A stretch of 64,000 nt of DNA from Amblyomma americanum (lineage: Eukaryota; Arthropoda; Arachnida; Ixodida; Ixodidae), in assembly GCF_052857255.1 (NCBI RefSeq), contig NC_135505.1, positions 49,537,507-49,601,506 of the forward strand, read 5' to 3'. How positions within the stretch are numbered: position 1 is the stretch's first letter; each line of letters opens with the position of its first letter. Below, piece after piece: positions 1-11,435 of the stretch. The translations under genes and the position numbers were made by a program. The notes below the pieces were generated by a model, which saw only the letters and a program-made list of their open reading frames with translations, was not told where the DNA came from and ran no database searches.

Positions 1-72
1 AGGAGCCCGTTTATTTCAACGGGTACGGGAGCACCAGTGAGGTTGTGGTACATTCAAACGTCCCAGCCTACT

Positions 73-1160
73 ACCCAAGCGCGATGAACTTTACCCTATC
101 ATTGATTCGTGTGATGCTGATGTTGTCTTACTAACCGAAACGTGGCTTTCCTCCAAGACAGCGAACATTGAACTTTATGACTGTAAGATGCGCTATAACG
201 TGTTTAGATCTAACAGAAGTGTGAAATCTGGAGCAGGTTTTTTAATTGCGATCGCGGAAAACTTTGCAGCATGTTTTAATATTATAACCAGCCTGGAACT
301 GATTTGGGTGCAACTTTTTGTACGTTTTAAGCGAATGATTTCGGGTATATCTTACCGTCTCCAATCTTCGAGCCCAACATTCGTTTTTTTGTCGGCTTGT
401 AATGATTTAAATCTTACTCAGTCCCTAAATCTACTCGAACTACTTTATCCCCATGTAATGCTTTAGATCTTGTTCTGAATAACGTGCCTGATCTTGTTCG
501 TTCGATTTTTTACGTACCTGGTCTCAGTGATCAGTCTGTGCTGCATTTTGATGCACAAAATCCTGTGTGTAACCGCGTCAGTCAGACTAAACACGTTAGA
601 TGGTTTAAACGGGCTGACTCTAAGGAAATTATCTGCGAGCTAGGTCGCTTTTTGGAACATTACTTACAATACTTTTCACAGCGTTCTCTTTACACTAAAC
701 GGTAGTTGTTTAAGTATATCGTCGCACATCTAATTAACGGTTTTGTGCTATTAAGATCTTTGAAGTGCGGCAGGGAATCACCTTGGTTTATTAATCTTTT
801 AAAAAGACTCGCCTATATAAAGAAGCGCTTGTTCCGCTCTGCAAAGTTGTTGAATTCTAAACAACGATGGGAGGCCTACTTTTCTTCGGCTGTAGAGTAC
901 AAAGCTGCTAAAAAATGCGAAGGAATAATTTTTTAACCACAATCTGCCTTCTATGCTGGCCCGTAATCCTAAACAATTTTGAAATGCAGTTAACGAGAGA
1001 GAACATTCCACAATACTACTTATTTCTTCTGACGGTGTAGCTTTTCCTCCGAACGAATGTGCTTCTGTTCTAAACAATATATTTGCTGCGGCCTTTTTTG
1101 TAATTTTTATCTTGTTCATCGCGTGTACCCTGTTTTTAATGACCTTCCCATGAATCTATT
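73..1160 (+). pseudogene. LINE A ORF2, endonuclease and linker part
   Basis: Remnant of the APE-type endonuclease domain and the linker to the reverse transcriptase. The motif DADVVLLTETWLSS near 110-165 is the endonuclease block holding the catalytic glutamate; it normally lets the LINE nick target DNA to prime reverse transcription. Downstream, 484-940 reads as linker (for example RSLKCGRESPWFINLLKR) in more than one frame, so several indels have accumulated. The last readable stretch, just before the pogo insertion at 1161, is VFNDLPMNLF. No intact reading frame exceeds about 90 codons. The coding content is recognised from LINE-typical motifs; domain boundaries are approximate. Confidence 0.75.
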
Positions 1161-1162
1161 TA

Positions 1163-1987
1163 CCGTAAAAACCGGAATATAGGTCGAACTTTTTTTCAAA
1201 AAACCATGGTGAAAAGTCGATCCCCGTCTTATATACCGGTCATTGGCGGAAAAAATACGGAAGTCTTGCAACAATGGGTGGATGAAGTCAGCAGCCTCCA
1301 TTACCAACGCCATCAGCAGCAGTGCCCTCATTTTGCGTTTCAGTAGATGCAAAGCGGAAGCTAACGGCAATTTACCGTCCCCTTCAAGAAAAACACGATT
1401 GAGTACGAGGAAGCTCACGGGAACCTGGCGGCACAGCGCGAATTTGGAGTATCCGAAAATAGCATTCAGTACTGGCGGAGGCAGAAGCTGCGTATTACAA
1501 CTTGCAGCAACCAGAAGAAAACATCATTTCGTGGGCAGACCGTAGTGTGTCGAGAATAGGAAGGAAACGTTGCGCTGCGAGCAAGATCGCTGCCTGTGAC
1601 TGCCAAATGCATCCGCGTGAAAGCGGCAGAGATCGCGCGTGCCTCTAGACTCACGAGGGCGCAATTCAAAGGCTCGCCATCCTGGTTGCGGCGATTCATG
1701 AAGAGGAGGGCTTTGCTCTACGGCGTCGTACTTGCCTGTGCCAGAAACAAACACGCGGGCCGATTAGTGCGCGATATTGTTAAAAAATTTGCTGGGTGTA
1801 CATACAAGCAGCATTTAAATGAAATTAAATACTGTCACCATTGTGCAACCTCTCGAGTCGTATTTGTTTCAAAGTAAGGATGTCTTTCGGTACTTTTCCC
1901 ATTGAAAAAAATCTTTTTCATTTTTAGATTTGGTTAGTTAGGGGGTCGACCTATATTCCGGTCCGACCTATAGTCCAGTTTTTACGG
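1163..1987 (+). mobile_element. pogo-type DNA transposon, internally deleted, with TA duplication
   Basis: An 825-bp insertion. The left end reads ccgtaaaaaccggaatatag and the right end is its imperfect inverse (gtccagtttttacgg), giving terminal inverted repeats of about 24 bp. A TA dinucleotide flanks each side (1161-1162, 1988-1989), as expected of the Tc1/mariner-pogo group. The right end carries a second copy of the repeat core (gtcgacctatattccgg, from 1944). Only the DNA-binding half of a transposase remains inside; the DDE catalytic domain is missing. It was probably mobilised in trans before it decayed. Confidence 0.8.
1350..1760 (+). pseudogene. pogo/Tigger-like transposase, DNA-binding half only
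   Basis: Translation gives two helix-turn-helix modules typical of pogo-family transposases. The first contains TIEYEEAHGNLAAQREFGVS followed by an IQYWRRQK-type motif (about 1393-1480). The second is a CENP-B-like module ending in SPSWLRRFMKRRG (about 1670-1715). These modules normally bind the terminal inverted repeats. Frame changes occur around 1545-1600 and after 1715. The DDE nuclease expected downstream (about 200 codons) is absent; the sequence passes straight into non-coding DNA and the right terminal repeat. This is therefore a deletion derivative, not a functional transposase. Confidence 0.75.
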
Positions 1988-1989
1988 TA

Positions 1990-3346
1990 TATTCGGGGCG
2001 CCAGGCATCCACTGCTTCATAGAAAATCTTATAGTTTCCTCTTCCTGCGGTGTTGACAACATTGTTTCGAAGTTTTTATTTAATACAAAGTATTATTGTT
2101 CCATAATTTTCACGGAACTGTTTAAAAAGCCTCCTGGAACAGGTTGTATTCCGATTGATTGGAAGATTGGGAAGGTGATTCCACTGCATAAGTACGGAAA
2201 TAAACATTCTCCTGATAACTTTCGAGCTATATCACTCAATAGTATTCCTTGCAAGATCATAGAAAACGTCATATACTCTCACTCTATCTCCTTTTTAGAA
2301 TTTAAATCTTTTTTCATTATTGCCCAGCATGGTTTCCGTAAGTGTTTGATGCGTAACTCAGATGATATGTTTCCCACATGACCTTCATCGCATCCTTGAC
2401 CACGAGAGTCAGGCAGACTGCATATTTTTGGACTTTTCTAAATGATTTGACACGGTTCCTCATGAGCTTCTTTTTCTTAAATTAAGCAATCATATAACAG
2501 ACCCTAACGTCCTTGCATGGCTACAATGCTTTCTTTTTAACCGCTAACAATTCGTAACAGTGAACAATATAAACTAGCATTCTTTGCTTGTCCGTTCCGG
2601 CGTGCCGGAGGGGTCTGTTTTTGAGCCCCCTCCTCTTTCTCATCTATAATAATGACTTACCTGCTAACATTTCTTCTTCAATTAATCTTTTTGCCGATGA
2701 TTGTGTTATTTACCGTGAATTTTTAAAGGTGATAATTATGTCTCTTGTCTTCAATCCGACATTAAGAAAGTTCTTGTGTGGTGCTGTATTTGGAACACGC
2801 AACTAAACATCAAAAGTACAAGTATGCACGCATTTGTCATCTCTCTAATGCCTCTTGTACTTGTCATATTAACAATGTGTCTCTCGAAGCCGTTTCGTCT
2901 TATAAATATCTGGGTGTTTACATTTCTTGTAACCTGTCTTCAAACTTACGTTGAATACATAATAAAAAACAGTGATCGCAAGCTTGGGTATATTCAAAAA
3001 TATTTCTCACGTTCATCTAGTTCAATAAAATGATTACTTTATAAAACATTGGTACGGTCTAAGTCAGAATATGCTTCACCTGTCTGGATCCCTTGCATCG
3101 ATTCACGCGTTTCAGATTTGGAAGCTGTGCAGAACTGCGCTCGTTAATTTCTTCTTTCTAATTATCACTGAACAAGCAGCGTAACCGCCATGCAATCAAG
3201 TTTGTCCCTACCACTTCTTTCCCACCACAGACAAATAGCTTCATTCTGTCGTTCTCATAAAATTGACCACAATATTTTTCTCATAAAAACGCTACTTTCA
3301 AAACAATGTTACATATCTGCACGCATTTATCGCCGCCATAAAGTTA
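1990..3346 (+). pseudogene. LINE A ORF2, reverse transcriptase part
   Basis: The reverse transcriptase resumes right of the pogo insertion. Visible blocks are DWKIGKVIPLHKYGNKHSPD and FRAISLNSIPCKIIENVIY (2156-2275, template-binding region), IFLDFSK (2428; the following alanine of motif A has become TGA), GVPEGSVF (2601, motif B), LFADDCVIYRE (2688, motif C with the catalytic aspartate pair) and KLGYIQKYFSRSSSSIK (thumb, 2981-3031). At least three frameshifts and several stops break it. The tail of the same ORF continues right of the SINE, at about 3681-3790 (SFIPRTCVSWNHLPHDIAY). Its role was copying the LINE RNA at nicked target DNA. Confidence 0.8.
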
Positions 3347-3668
3347 ATATTAATAATATTAATAATTAACTTTGGGGAAAGGAAATGGCGCAGTATCTGT
3401 CTCATATACCGTTGGACACCTGAACCGCGCCGTAAGGGAAGGGATAAAGGAGGGAGTGAAAGAAGAAAGGAAGAATAGGTGCCGTAGTGGAGGGCTCCGG
3501 AATAATTTCGACCACCTGGGGATCTTTAACGTGCACTGACATCGCACAGCACACGGGCGCCTTAGCGTTTTTCTTCTATAAAAACGCAGCTGCCGCGTTC
3601 GGGTTCGAACCCGGGAACTCCAGATCAGTAGTTGAGCGCCCTAACCACTGAGCCACCGCGGCGGGTCC
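3347..3668 (-). mobile_element. tRNA-derived SINE (Ruka-like, family A)
   Basis: On the minus strand the element begins with a tRNA-like head: A box ggtggctcagtggttagg and B box gggttcgaaccc, the pol III internal promoter. It runs into a body and an AT-rich tail near 3347-3365. Imperfect 12-bp flanks (3335-3346 and 3669-3680; 9 of 12 match) look like an aged target-site duplication, and the LINE A reading frame continues across them. The body contains the block ggaaatggcgcagtatctgt, which separates this family from the other SINEs in the window. The Ruka label comes from memory of tick SINEs. Confidence 0.85.
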
Positions 3669-4114
3669 CATCATAATGTTGGAATTCGATCGTGTCACAC
3701 AAAATGTTTTCATGACTCATTCATACCCCGAACTTGTGTCAGCTGGAATCACCTTCCCCACGACATCGCATATATTTCTTATACTATTACATTTAGAGAA
3801 GTCATTAATGGTTATTTCTTAGTATGCATTTGTTTGTTGCTGCATAAAGTTTGCCTTTCACTGTTTAACACTGGTTTAATGTATTCCCACTGCATTTATA
3901 AAGTCATTGCCTTCCTGTGGTTGCCCTTATTATGTATTCCTGGTTTATTTCTGTTTTTTCTCCTTGTTGTTCCTGTTTATGCAGAATTTTTTGTGCATCC
4001 CCAGTCCCCTCTGCAATGCCTGCGGGCCCTGAGGGTACAATAAATAAAAAAGCACGCGTGATCCCTTCCGTGCCCCCGCACTTGAGCAACGGCTAGGCGC
4101 CGTTAAATCAGGGT

Positions 4115-4352
4115 TAATAATAATAATTGGTTTTGGGGGAAAGGAAATGGCGCAGTATCTGTCTCATATATCGTCGGACAACTGAACCACGCCGTAAGGG
4201 AAGTGATAAGGAAGGGAATGAAAGTTGAAATAGGTGCCGTAGTGGAGGGCTCCGGAATAATTTCGACCACCTGGGGATCTTTAACGTGCACTAACGTCGC
4301 ACAGCACACGAGCGCCTTAGCGTTTTGCCTCCATCAATACGAAGCCGCCGCA
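4115..4352 (-). mobile_element. tRNA-derived SINE, family A, head missing
   Basis: A second copy of the 3347-3668 SINE, same orientation, sharing ggaaatggcgcagtatctgt and the block around ctccggaataatttcgacca. The tRNA-like head with the A and B boxes is missing at the right end, where similarity stops near 4352, so this is a 5'-truncated copy. An aataataataatt tail precedes it at about 4100-4120. Confidence 0.8.
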
Positions 4353-6511
4353 AAACAGATATGACAGGTCCAGCTCGGACGCGCACGTGTTTGCTCAGAC
4401 TCAGTTTTTCTCGGAAGCCGCGTCTGAGTCGTGATGCTATAATGCAGAGCGCGCATGCGGCCCGGCAGCGTCACGCGTGGCAAAGCAGTTCAACGGCGCT
4501 CGACCACAAGTGCGTTCGGCGTCACCTGGTGCGCTCCAATTTCGCCAGCGCCGACGCGGAACAGTGTCTATTTTTTTTGCGCCGCTTCTCCCGCTTCCGC
4601 AAAGAAGTTATTGATTGTTATTCAGAATGCTGATGGCACCGTACCAGCAATCGAATGACGCGAATAAACTGTATGGCCTGCTTTCGGCACATTTTTTTTC
4701 CAGTGCGATCCCGTTGGGCGGACGCCATTGATTGGTGCACCTGACGCCAGTGGGCTTGAGAACTGCAGGTTTTCCACCGTGTGCTCCTTGTAGACATGTT
4801 CTTTAATTCCCGGAGCACAAGCCAACAATGTTATCACTATGACTGTCGAATGAATGTTGAATAAATTTAGAGGCAACACTCGGTAGTGGTGCCCTAAGAA
4901 CGTGCGTTACAAGTGTGTTGCAGCCGACGCAGTTACAATGCAAAAAGCAGTGGTGAACTATCATCTTTCGAGGAGTCATCTGCTGTGAATCAATCGAGCT
5001 TTTAAAACACCGAAGTTGTTCGCTTGAAAAACAGGCCGCCATGAAACCTGAATAACGTTCCAACTACTCGCTGCCACTGAATAAAGAATTTCGTGAAGCA
5101 GGGACTGTTGGTACACGTTACATATACACCATCTTTGCACGTATAGTTTGGGAAGCGCTAAATTGAAATATTCTCACTTGCCCTTGTTATTACAGATTGG
5201 AACTGCTTGACCCCGGAGATAGCTACGACTTTTGGATCACTCGCTTTTTTTTTGTGACACCCTTGACTCACTGCTGTAAGACACCACCAACCTGCCGCTT
5301 ATAACCAAGGCTTATAATACATGTACGCAGTTTGTAGCCTGCAGTCAAGTCTGTGCGTATAGTTCGCCTGTATAAATATTTCCGCGTTTCTGCCGGGTTT
5401 CCCCCCTCGGTCATGTACTACGCGATGGCCTCCGGGTGAACAAATATTCTAAGCAAATATATATTAAAGCTCATACAATCTACAAACCAAGACTGTCAAG
5501 ACCCAAACTCCAAAGTGAGCTGTGTAGTATTCTGCCTTAGAATTTTTTGCAGTTTTCCGTCGGCACAGAAGCTGCTTAAGCACGGGACGCCTGCTTTCCA
5601 GAATATAGCAGTACGCAGTGAGAAATGCTTTAATGGGAGCGCTTATAGACGAACTCCGATCTGTGATGTAAGCAAGATGAGGTGGAGCTGCTGCCGCCGG
5701 CTAGGCAGAGTCGCAGCTTCCGCCCCGTAGTAAAGCATGCAGACAAAATTGTAGAAAGTATTTTTCTTTTCGCACAGTTAACCTACGAGGTCTCCCTTTC
5801 GTGAAGAAAAGAGTAGACCTTGCAAAAGAATGTGAAAGTATCAGGCGTCATTTAAAAGGCGCCGCATTTTCATAGCACCACAATTCATCTGTGCAGTATT
5901 CAGCTTAGTTCCCCCGGATGAGGGTATCGTCTGCGCCGCCGTCTATTAAAGAGAGCGGTTCGATTTCGTGTGCTTAATATGCCTTTGAGAACGCGTTTTC
6001 ATGTAGAGATATTTAGGTTCCTAGTTTCAACGTCTTTGTTAGTGAGCAAATGTAGCACACGCAGCTGCTTGTTGGACTCCACGAAAAGATTGCGCGATTC
6101 GGAAAAACACCCAGCGGACCAGCAAGGGCACCTTACTTGGCAGCTGGGTAAAAATCATTTCGCCCTGCAAGGGAGCCTTGAGTCTGAAGGCGATGATGCT
6201 TGTCGCCACCACGGACACTTAGCCCCCATAACAAATCCGTCTTCCACACCGCGGCAATAGGTTTCAAGGTGTAGGGTAGAAACCATGAATGACGGTGGTA
6301 GGGGCCATGGTCAAACTCCGGCCGACGGGATCCCTCTCTGTATAGCAAGAGGGGGGGGGGGGGGGGTTCCAGGATCTTCCTGTTCACAAGACGGTGAAAC
6401 ACGATAGGCCGACTAGGAACCGTGAACATACACATATCTCATGAATAAACGGACATCAAATAAACCTGATCGGCACCTGAATAGGTCCCGCACTGTAGTA
6501 CCTCTGGATAA
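4353..6511. other. no recognisable gene or element
   Basis: I see no coding pattern, SINE or terminal repeat in this 2.2-kb stretch. The short open frames look random. The only striking feature is a 16-base G run at 6351-6366. Confidence 0.5.
6351..6366. repeat. G homopolymer, 16 bases
   Basis: A run of 16 G following tatagcaaga. Possible length error in assembly; it could form a quadruplex but nothing around it suggests a role. Confidence 0.9.
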
Positions 6512-6640
6512 TACCCCTGTCACACGGGCACGGCTAAAGTCCTTTCAACTCCCTTCAACCAAGGACGTCTTTATCTCGAGGGAGATGCGCGCCGTGTCAC
6601 ACGGCAGTCCTTTAGCAAAGGAAGTTTAAGGAAGTTCCTA
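6512..6640. repeat. Harbinger left terminal and subterminal repeats
   Basis: The terminal copy starts tacccctgtcacacggg at 6512. A second copy, gccgtgtcacacggc, itself a palindrome, lies near 6590-6604, followed by tcctttagcaaaggaagttt. Such repeated motifs are the probable binding sites for the Myb-like protein and the transposase. Confidence 0.75.
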
Positions 6641-6934
6641 GCGAAAGGAGATGGAAGATCTTCCTTGCAGACTGAAGGGAGTACCCTTTTTCCCAGCGTG
6701 CTTGAATTTCGAGTCAAGAAATCACCCTCGTTTTTATGAATTTCGTTTTTACCCGCAAATATAACTGTTTTTATGGCATATAATATAGTAGTTGAGCACT
6801 GAAAAAGATATTTGAGTTGAGAAGCTACATTCGGCTCTCGAACCGGAAGTTCTCGGAATGGCTGCTGCGTTTGCCCTGACTGCGCCATTTTTTGTTGTTT
6901 TGATCAACGCGATCGCACGTCTCGCGCATGCGGA

Positions 6935-8469
6935 ATGAGTGATTCACGTGTTTCCCAAAAGGAGAGCAGCCGGCCGCCTATTCCACGAACGACGTGGACC
7001 GAAGCAGAAACGTGGGCATTAATTCGCTTTGGGAAGACTGTTTAGAGCAGCTGCGAGGGGAAAAACACAATGCGAAGGTGTACGATGCTATTGTGCAGGC
7101 TCTGCGCGCCAACGGAATTGTCAAGACACGCAAGCAAGTCCAGTAGACAATCGACAACTTGACTCAAAAATACAGGTGAGCGTCGTCTTTCTACGCATGC
7201 GTGCGCTACCGCCCAGCGATCGGAGTTGGCAGTAACGAATGCAAAGAGGGCAGATGTTCTGCCGTTTTCAACTGCAGATGTTGGCGAAGTGTCTGAGCAG
7301 TTTTGTCCCACTTGCACCTAGACTTTAGTTTCTTGCTGTGCAAGCTGGCGTTAGTGCTGATGTTCAAGTACATACACTGAGAGAAGTAATACTGTGCTGC
7401 GTTGAGCGAGCTGTACGCCTTGTATTGTTAATTCACATGTATTCTTTGTCCTATTTCTCAACTGCACTTGCTATATATTTTTAGGAAAGAGGCAAGGGAT
7501 AACACAACGGGCTCCGGAGCCACAACATGGATGTATTTTAGAGAGCTCCATAGATTTTTTGGTAGCCTTCCTGTGAACGATCGCTATATTGTGCAAGTGA
7601 GCGTGTGCTACCCGGAAGAAACGGTCGAACAGGTGAGACGCACTTTCACTTCCTGTTTACCTAGCGAGCAACATCAATATGAACTTAAATGAAATAAATA
7701 CCAAACTTCGCTCCTTCACAGCCTAGGCATAGAGCTCATTTCTAATCGCAATTTATAAGTTCAACTCTTCAAACATCTGCGAAAGCGTCGTCGTTCATTC
7801 ATTGCAAATTTGAGCAGGCACCCGGCGCTATGCCTGGCTCTTTTAACAACTTGCATTGTTGTAAATTGAGACTGTGTTTCAAGTCAATGCAAATGTTGCC
7901 TTTTAAAGCAAGCACATTGCGTAGGTCAAACTTTTACTCGAGTCGCATGCTTTTGCTGTTGCTTGGTAATCATGAACTTACAAAATTTTGCATGCAACTA
8001 AGGATATCACCTTCATATTTTCTGAAGCCATACAAGAATCTCTCTTTGGTATCTTTATTTCAGATCATTTCAGGAATGTAGTCGGAAAACCAGCCATCGA
8101 TGCCTTTTCAGAAATGCAGCCAGCGAGCCATCGACAGACGATGACGAGCTTGGAAGCGTTTCAGGCGAGCCCGCTGTTGAGCGGGCTATGGAACATGGGA
8201 ATATGGACCCTGAAGGCGTGATGCAGGCTACAGCAACGCCTTCAACCTCTGAACTCAGTGTAAGTTGTAGTGAGCGCCAGAGGCCACACCGGAAGAGAAA
8301 ACATGTGTCCCAAGAGGAGAAGTTTCAGGAAGCGCTCTTGGAACCACGAAGACCACTTATTGTAGCCCTTGATGAGGTTTCGAAAGAAGAGCGGGCGCTT
8401 AGGGAGAGGCAAGTAAGAGCACAAGAGAAACTGGTGAACCTCCTGGCAGATTTCTTGAATAAAACTTAA
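6935..8469 (+). pseudogene. Harbinger Myb/SANT-like DNA-binding protein, three exons, broken
   Basis: Exon 1 is 6935-7175 (ATG at 6935, donor gtgag), exon 2 is 7485-7632 (acceptor tttttag, donor gtgag) and exon 3 is 8074-8469, ending in TAA. About 260 codons in all. Exon 1 encodes a trihelix/MADF-like domain (TTWTEAETWALIRF, then LRANGIVKTRKQVQ); exon 2 continues with TTGSGATTWMYFRELHRFF. Exon 3 is acidic, then basic (RQRPHRKRKHV, a likely nuclear signal), with a charged C-terminal helix (KEERALRERQVRAQEK). In this family the protein binds the element ends and helps the transposase enter the nucleus. Lesions: a missing base near 7030 shifts the frame, and TAG at 7144-7146 stops it. Confidence 0.8.
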
Positions 8470-8551
8470 GCATGTGCTTTACTGGCTGTGTTCAGTGCTG
8501 TCCGATTTGCTGCAAATATTTAATAACACCATCTCTGAATTCTACTCCACT

Positions 8552-10771
8552 TCAAACTTGCATGTACGTTGCATGTGATGGTTGCTCATGCAGTGTGTCC
8601 TGCAGCTCTGCTTCATTCAGCCACTGCTGTGATATGCAGTCATTGAAATTTTCACAAATATTGTTCAGCACACAGCACGCACGCACAATTGGCACATTCT
8701 TGACATCGCATTCCGTGCGCTTCATGAAGAACCTGAACCGAGCTTTTAGCCTTCCAAACGCATTCTCAACAATTCTTCTTGACTTTGAAAGTTCGTAGTT
8801 GAACGTTCTTTCCGCTTGGGTTTGTGGATTGGCAATGGGCTTGATGAGGTTGGACGTCAAGGGAAATGCTTGGTCACAATGGATGAGTGGCGGCACATCA
8901 GTGCCACCAACAGTAAGGCTTGGGTGCCTAAATTTAGGTCCCTCAATAACTTTCGCCAGTGCTGAGCTTTGAAACACATGGGAATCATGGCATCTTCCTG
9001 AGGAGCCAACATTAGTGAACCGAACCTAAACTTGTGGTCCAACAAAGCCATCAGGATCACACTATATCTGTAAGAAAAATCGACATCGTAGTCAATGACC
9101 AATCAACCAAGTCCTGTGACTTAATAAAGGCAGCGTATACTTCAAAATACAACATAAAACACTAGTTCATTTGACAGTTTCTTGCCAGGGCGTACACATT
9201 TCATTGGCACATGTCACGAAGAGCAATTGAAAGCTTGCAGCTGTCACTTCAGCCTCTATATTTCTGTTCTGTGCATAATTTTAAAATATATGCAATGCTA
9301 CTAACTCCATGCAAAACCAGTTTAGAGTGCTGAGAAATCGCTTCATACAAGCATGCAAAAGCAAACTGATGTATAAAGCGAGATGCATAATTCTTCAGCA
9401 CACTGACAGTTTTGATACGTAGCAGTCCGTACAGCATCTACCGAATAGCCATAAGAATTTTGTATGCTTAGATTTTTAAAATGTTCTGTTTGGTCATAAG
9501 CCATTACTCAGCGTGGGGCAATATAATAAAAACTAAACAGCGTCGAACAACCATGCTCATCTGCCATGTGACACAGTTCTGTGTTCCGTTGACTAGAATG
9601 CTAGTGGCAGTTTGGGCTACTTCGTTCATTAACAAGTGGCGCATCAGTGCAAAAGAAAAGCATGGCAGAAAGACAACGCACCGGCTAGGTCGTGCTTTGT
9701 TCGCAGAGATCAGCCGCACAAAGGTGCTTTGTAGCGGTGCCCATTACTAGTTTACAGTGACCATCAATAAATAAATTATAAAGCTATTGCTAGAATTAAG
9801 CTCCAATCTAGTTTGACTGCACCTGTACCATTTTATAAAGCAACACTTTCAGTGCGAGTGGTAACACGGATTTCAATATATTCGAATGGAGCAAGCTTCC
9901 ATTTTACAATTCAGTACCTGCAATCAAACTTAGTGGCATTATTGAATATCTATGCACACCTGTCCTTTAGGCTAAACATGAATGGAATGCAAATTTACGT
10001 TAACGAAAACTTAATTTCTTTCTGCACATTTCCTACCTTGTCTAGGAATAGGTTGCGCATGCAGCATACATTCAGCAAACATTAATACTCGTCCTATGTG
10101 TGTACTTACCAGCCATTATAGTTATAATAATCACTGGCATGCTACTTAGGTGGGGAAACCGGCAAATGACACCCATCCAGGGCACCTACTGTATGCGAGA
10201 AGCCACAAACAGCTTGCAACTTCCTCATATGGTCAGCGATCTCACCAGGAGTCATCATCTTTACCCATTTTGCCTCAAGAACTTCAACGACGGTTTCGCA
10301 AAATTCTCTGTATATCGTGTTAACCGTCGACCTCCCCCGATCGAACAAATGAGCAATTGTCCGGACCTCAGGTGACGAACACAGTTTATAGAGCGCCAGG
10401 GCGACTCGCTTCTCTATACCAACAGCCTGCCGCATATTTGTGGTTTGTCGCGTCATTGTTGGACGGCAGACATCAACTATATTTGAAGGTTGTTTCCGAC
10501 ACTCGGAATGATTGCCGGTAGCACTGCCCTCCCAAGTTTGGTAATATCTTCTCAAACCATTGTCCATCGCGATGGTAGGCCCAAACTTGCCTTCGTGCAC
10601 GGCAGGAAGATGAGGACAGTTCTGCAACAACTGCTTGTGGAGCAACAACTGCTTTTTGATCAGGCGCACCCTCTCTGCAGCTGCGTAGATTTCGATGTCC
10701 ATTGATGATATCGTCGCCAAAGTGAGGGCTATCTCGCACTTCTTCCTCACATGCTCGCTTTCGTCAGTCAT
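8552..10771 (-). pseudogene. Harbinger DDE transposase (DDE_Tnp_4 type), split and frameshifted
   Basis: Exon A is 10771 to 10146 (ATG at 10769-10771), ending in an AA|GTAGC donor. It holds an N-terminal helix-turn-helix region (IAHLFDRGRSTVNTIYREF) and the first catalytic block GALDGCHLPV. Exon B is about 9067 to 8552 after a TTTTTCTTACAG acceptor; it contains YSVILMALLDHKFRF and, in a second frame, CHDSHVF and the late block ENAFGRLKARFRFFMKR. The frame change is caused by a tandem 5-bp duplication (gaaccgaacc, 9017-9026). The usual dozen residues between the two blocks are not found, so a short exon may be lost in the 1.1-kb intron. The enzyme would cut out and insert the element. Confidence 0.8.
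9103..10141. other. Harbinger transposase intron region
   Basis: AT-rich sequence between transposase exons A and B. I searched it by eye for the expected short middle exon and did not find one. Confidence 0.5.
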
Positions 10772-11263
10772 AGCTGATCCGATGACAAACGTGCAAAGTC
10801 ACGCAAGCACGCAAAACAGAAAAAATAACCCAGACCACACTACCACCACACCACAATACACAACGTTTCCGCAATAACAGCCAGCACGACAGTAAAACAG
10901 CAGAGTGCCTTGCAGACTACAGTCGTGGAACCAAGGAACAACAGCAACGAGTGTGTCGGCGATGCGCGTGCGACGCTGGCGCACGAAGGAAGGGAAACCG
11001 GCACAACCAGCAACAACCGCGCGAACGACGCGAGTAGACGCATGGTTGCTAGCAGAGCGGACAAAATCGCTGTGTATGAGGTACATGCTATGTTGAGTAC
11101 ATGCTTGTTTTTTTTCCTCTTTAAGATGGATGACCTTTTTAAGATGCAATGCATAAATAATTCTATTTTGCAAAAAAAGACATGTAACCAAAACTAGCAT
11201 GTTCCTTTCATGACTGCGTACGAGGTCAGCAGCGCCTAATGGGCCCCCAGCGGTAGCTTTCAA

Positions 11264-11379
11264 AAGCTCGCTTATAGGCCGTTTGACACGGAGCTAACTC
11301 CTTTGAGGTGAAACCCCCTTGCTGTCCTTTAAGGGAAGGAAGTTTGAAGGAGATCCGAGTTGGCCGTGTGACACGGGTA
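11264..11379. repeat. Harbinger right terminal and subterminal repeats
   Basis: Subterminal copy near 11275-11290 (ggccgtttgacacggag) and terminal copy ccgtgtgacacgggta ending at 11379, in inverse orientation to the left end. The upstream part of the element, 10800-11263, has no recognisable coding content. Confidence 0.7.
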
Positions 11380-11435
11380 TAAGACTTTCACTAACTGGGA
11401 ACAGTTTCCATACTTAATTATTGTACACTCCTTGA

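Larger units (their letters stand above)
1..4049 (+). mobile_element. CR1-like non-LTR retrotransposon (LINE A), decayed and interrupted
   Basis: A LINE fragment read left to right: endonuclease, linker, reverse transcriptase, RT thumb and 3' UTR. The clade guess comes from RT motifs (FLDFSK, GVPEGS, LFADDCVIY) that resemble CR1-type elements. The 3' end is an A-rich stretch with an aataaataaa signal just before 4049. The element is interrupted twice, by a pogo-type transposon at 1163-1987 and a tRNA-derived SINE at 3347-3668; reading across both gaps restores continuity of the LINE. The 5' end lies beyond the window start or is truncated. It cannot be active: stops and frameshifts occur throughout. 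Confidence 0.85.
6512..11379. mobile_element. PIF/Harbinger DNA transposon, full length, two genes
   Basis: A 4868-bp element. The left end reads tacccctgtcacacgg; the right end is its inverse with one mismatch (ccgtgtgacacgggta). Both are flanked by a 3-bp TAA duplication (6509-6511 and 11380-11382), the signature of PIF/Harbinger. Each end has a second subterminal copy of the gtgtcacacgg motif (near 6593 and 11279). Inside are two convergent split genes 82 bp apart: a Myb/SANT-like DNA-binding protein (+, 6935-8469) and a DDE transposase (-, 8552-10771). That pairing is the standard Harbinger gene set. Both genes carry inactivating lesions, so this copy is probably dead, though its ends may still be mobilised in trans. 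Confidence 0.9.

Noticed and set aside
10799..11263. 154-codon minus-strand open frame upstream of the Harbinger transposase
   Set aside because: Low-complexity, valine- and cysteine-rich translation in the element's non-coding terminal region; the transposase start at 10771 is better supported.
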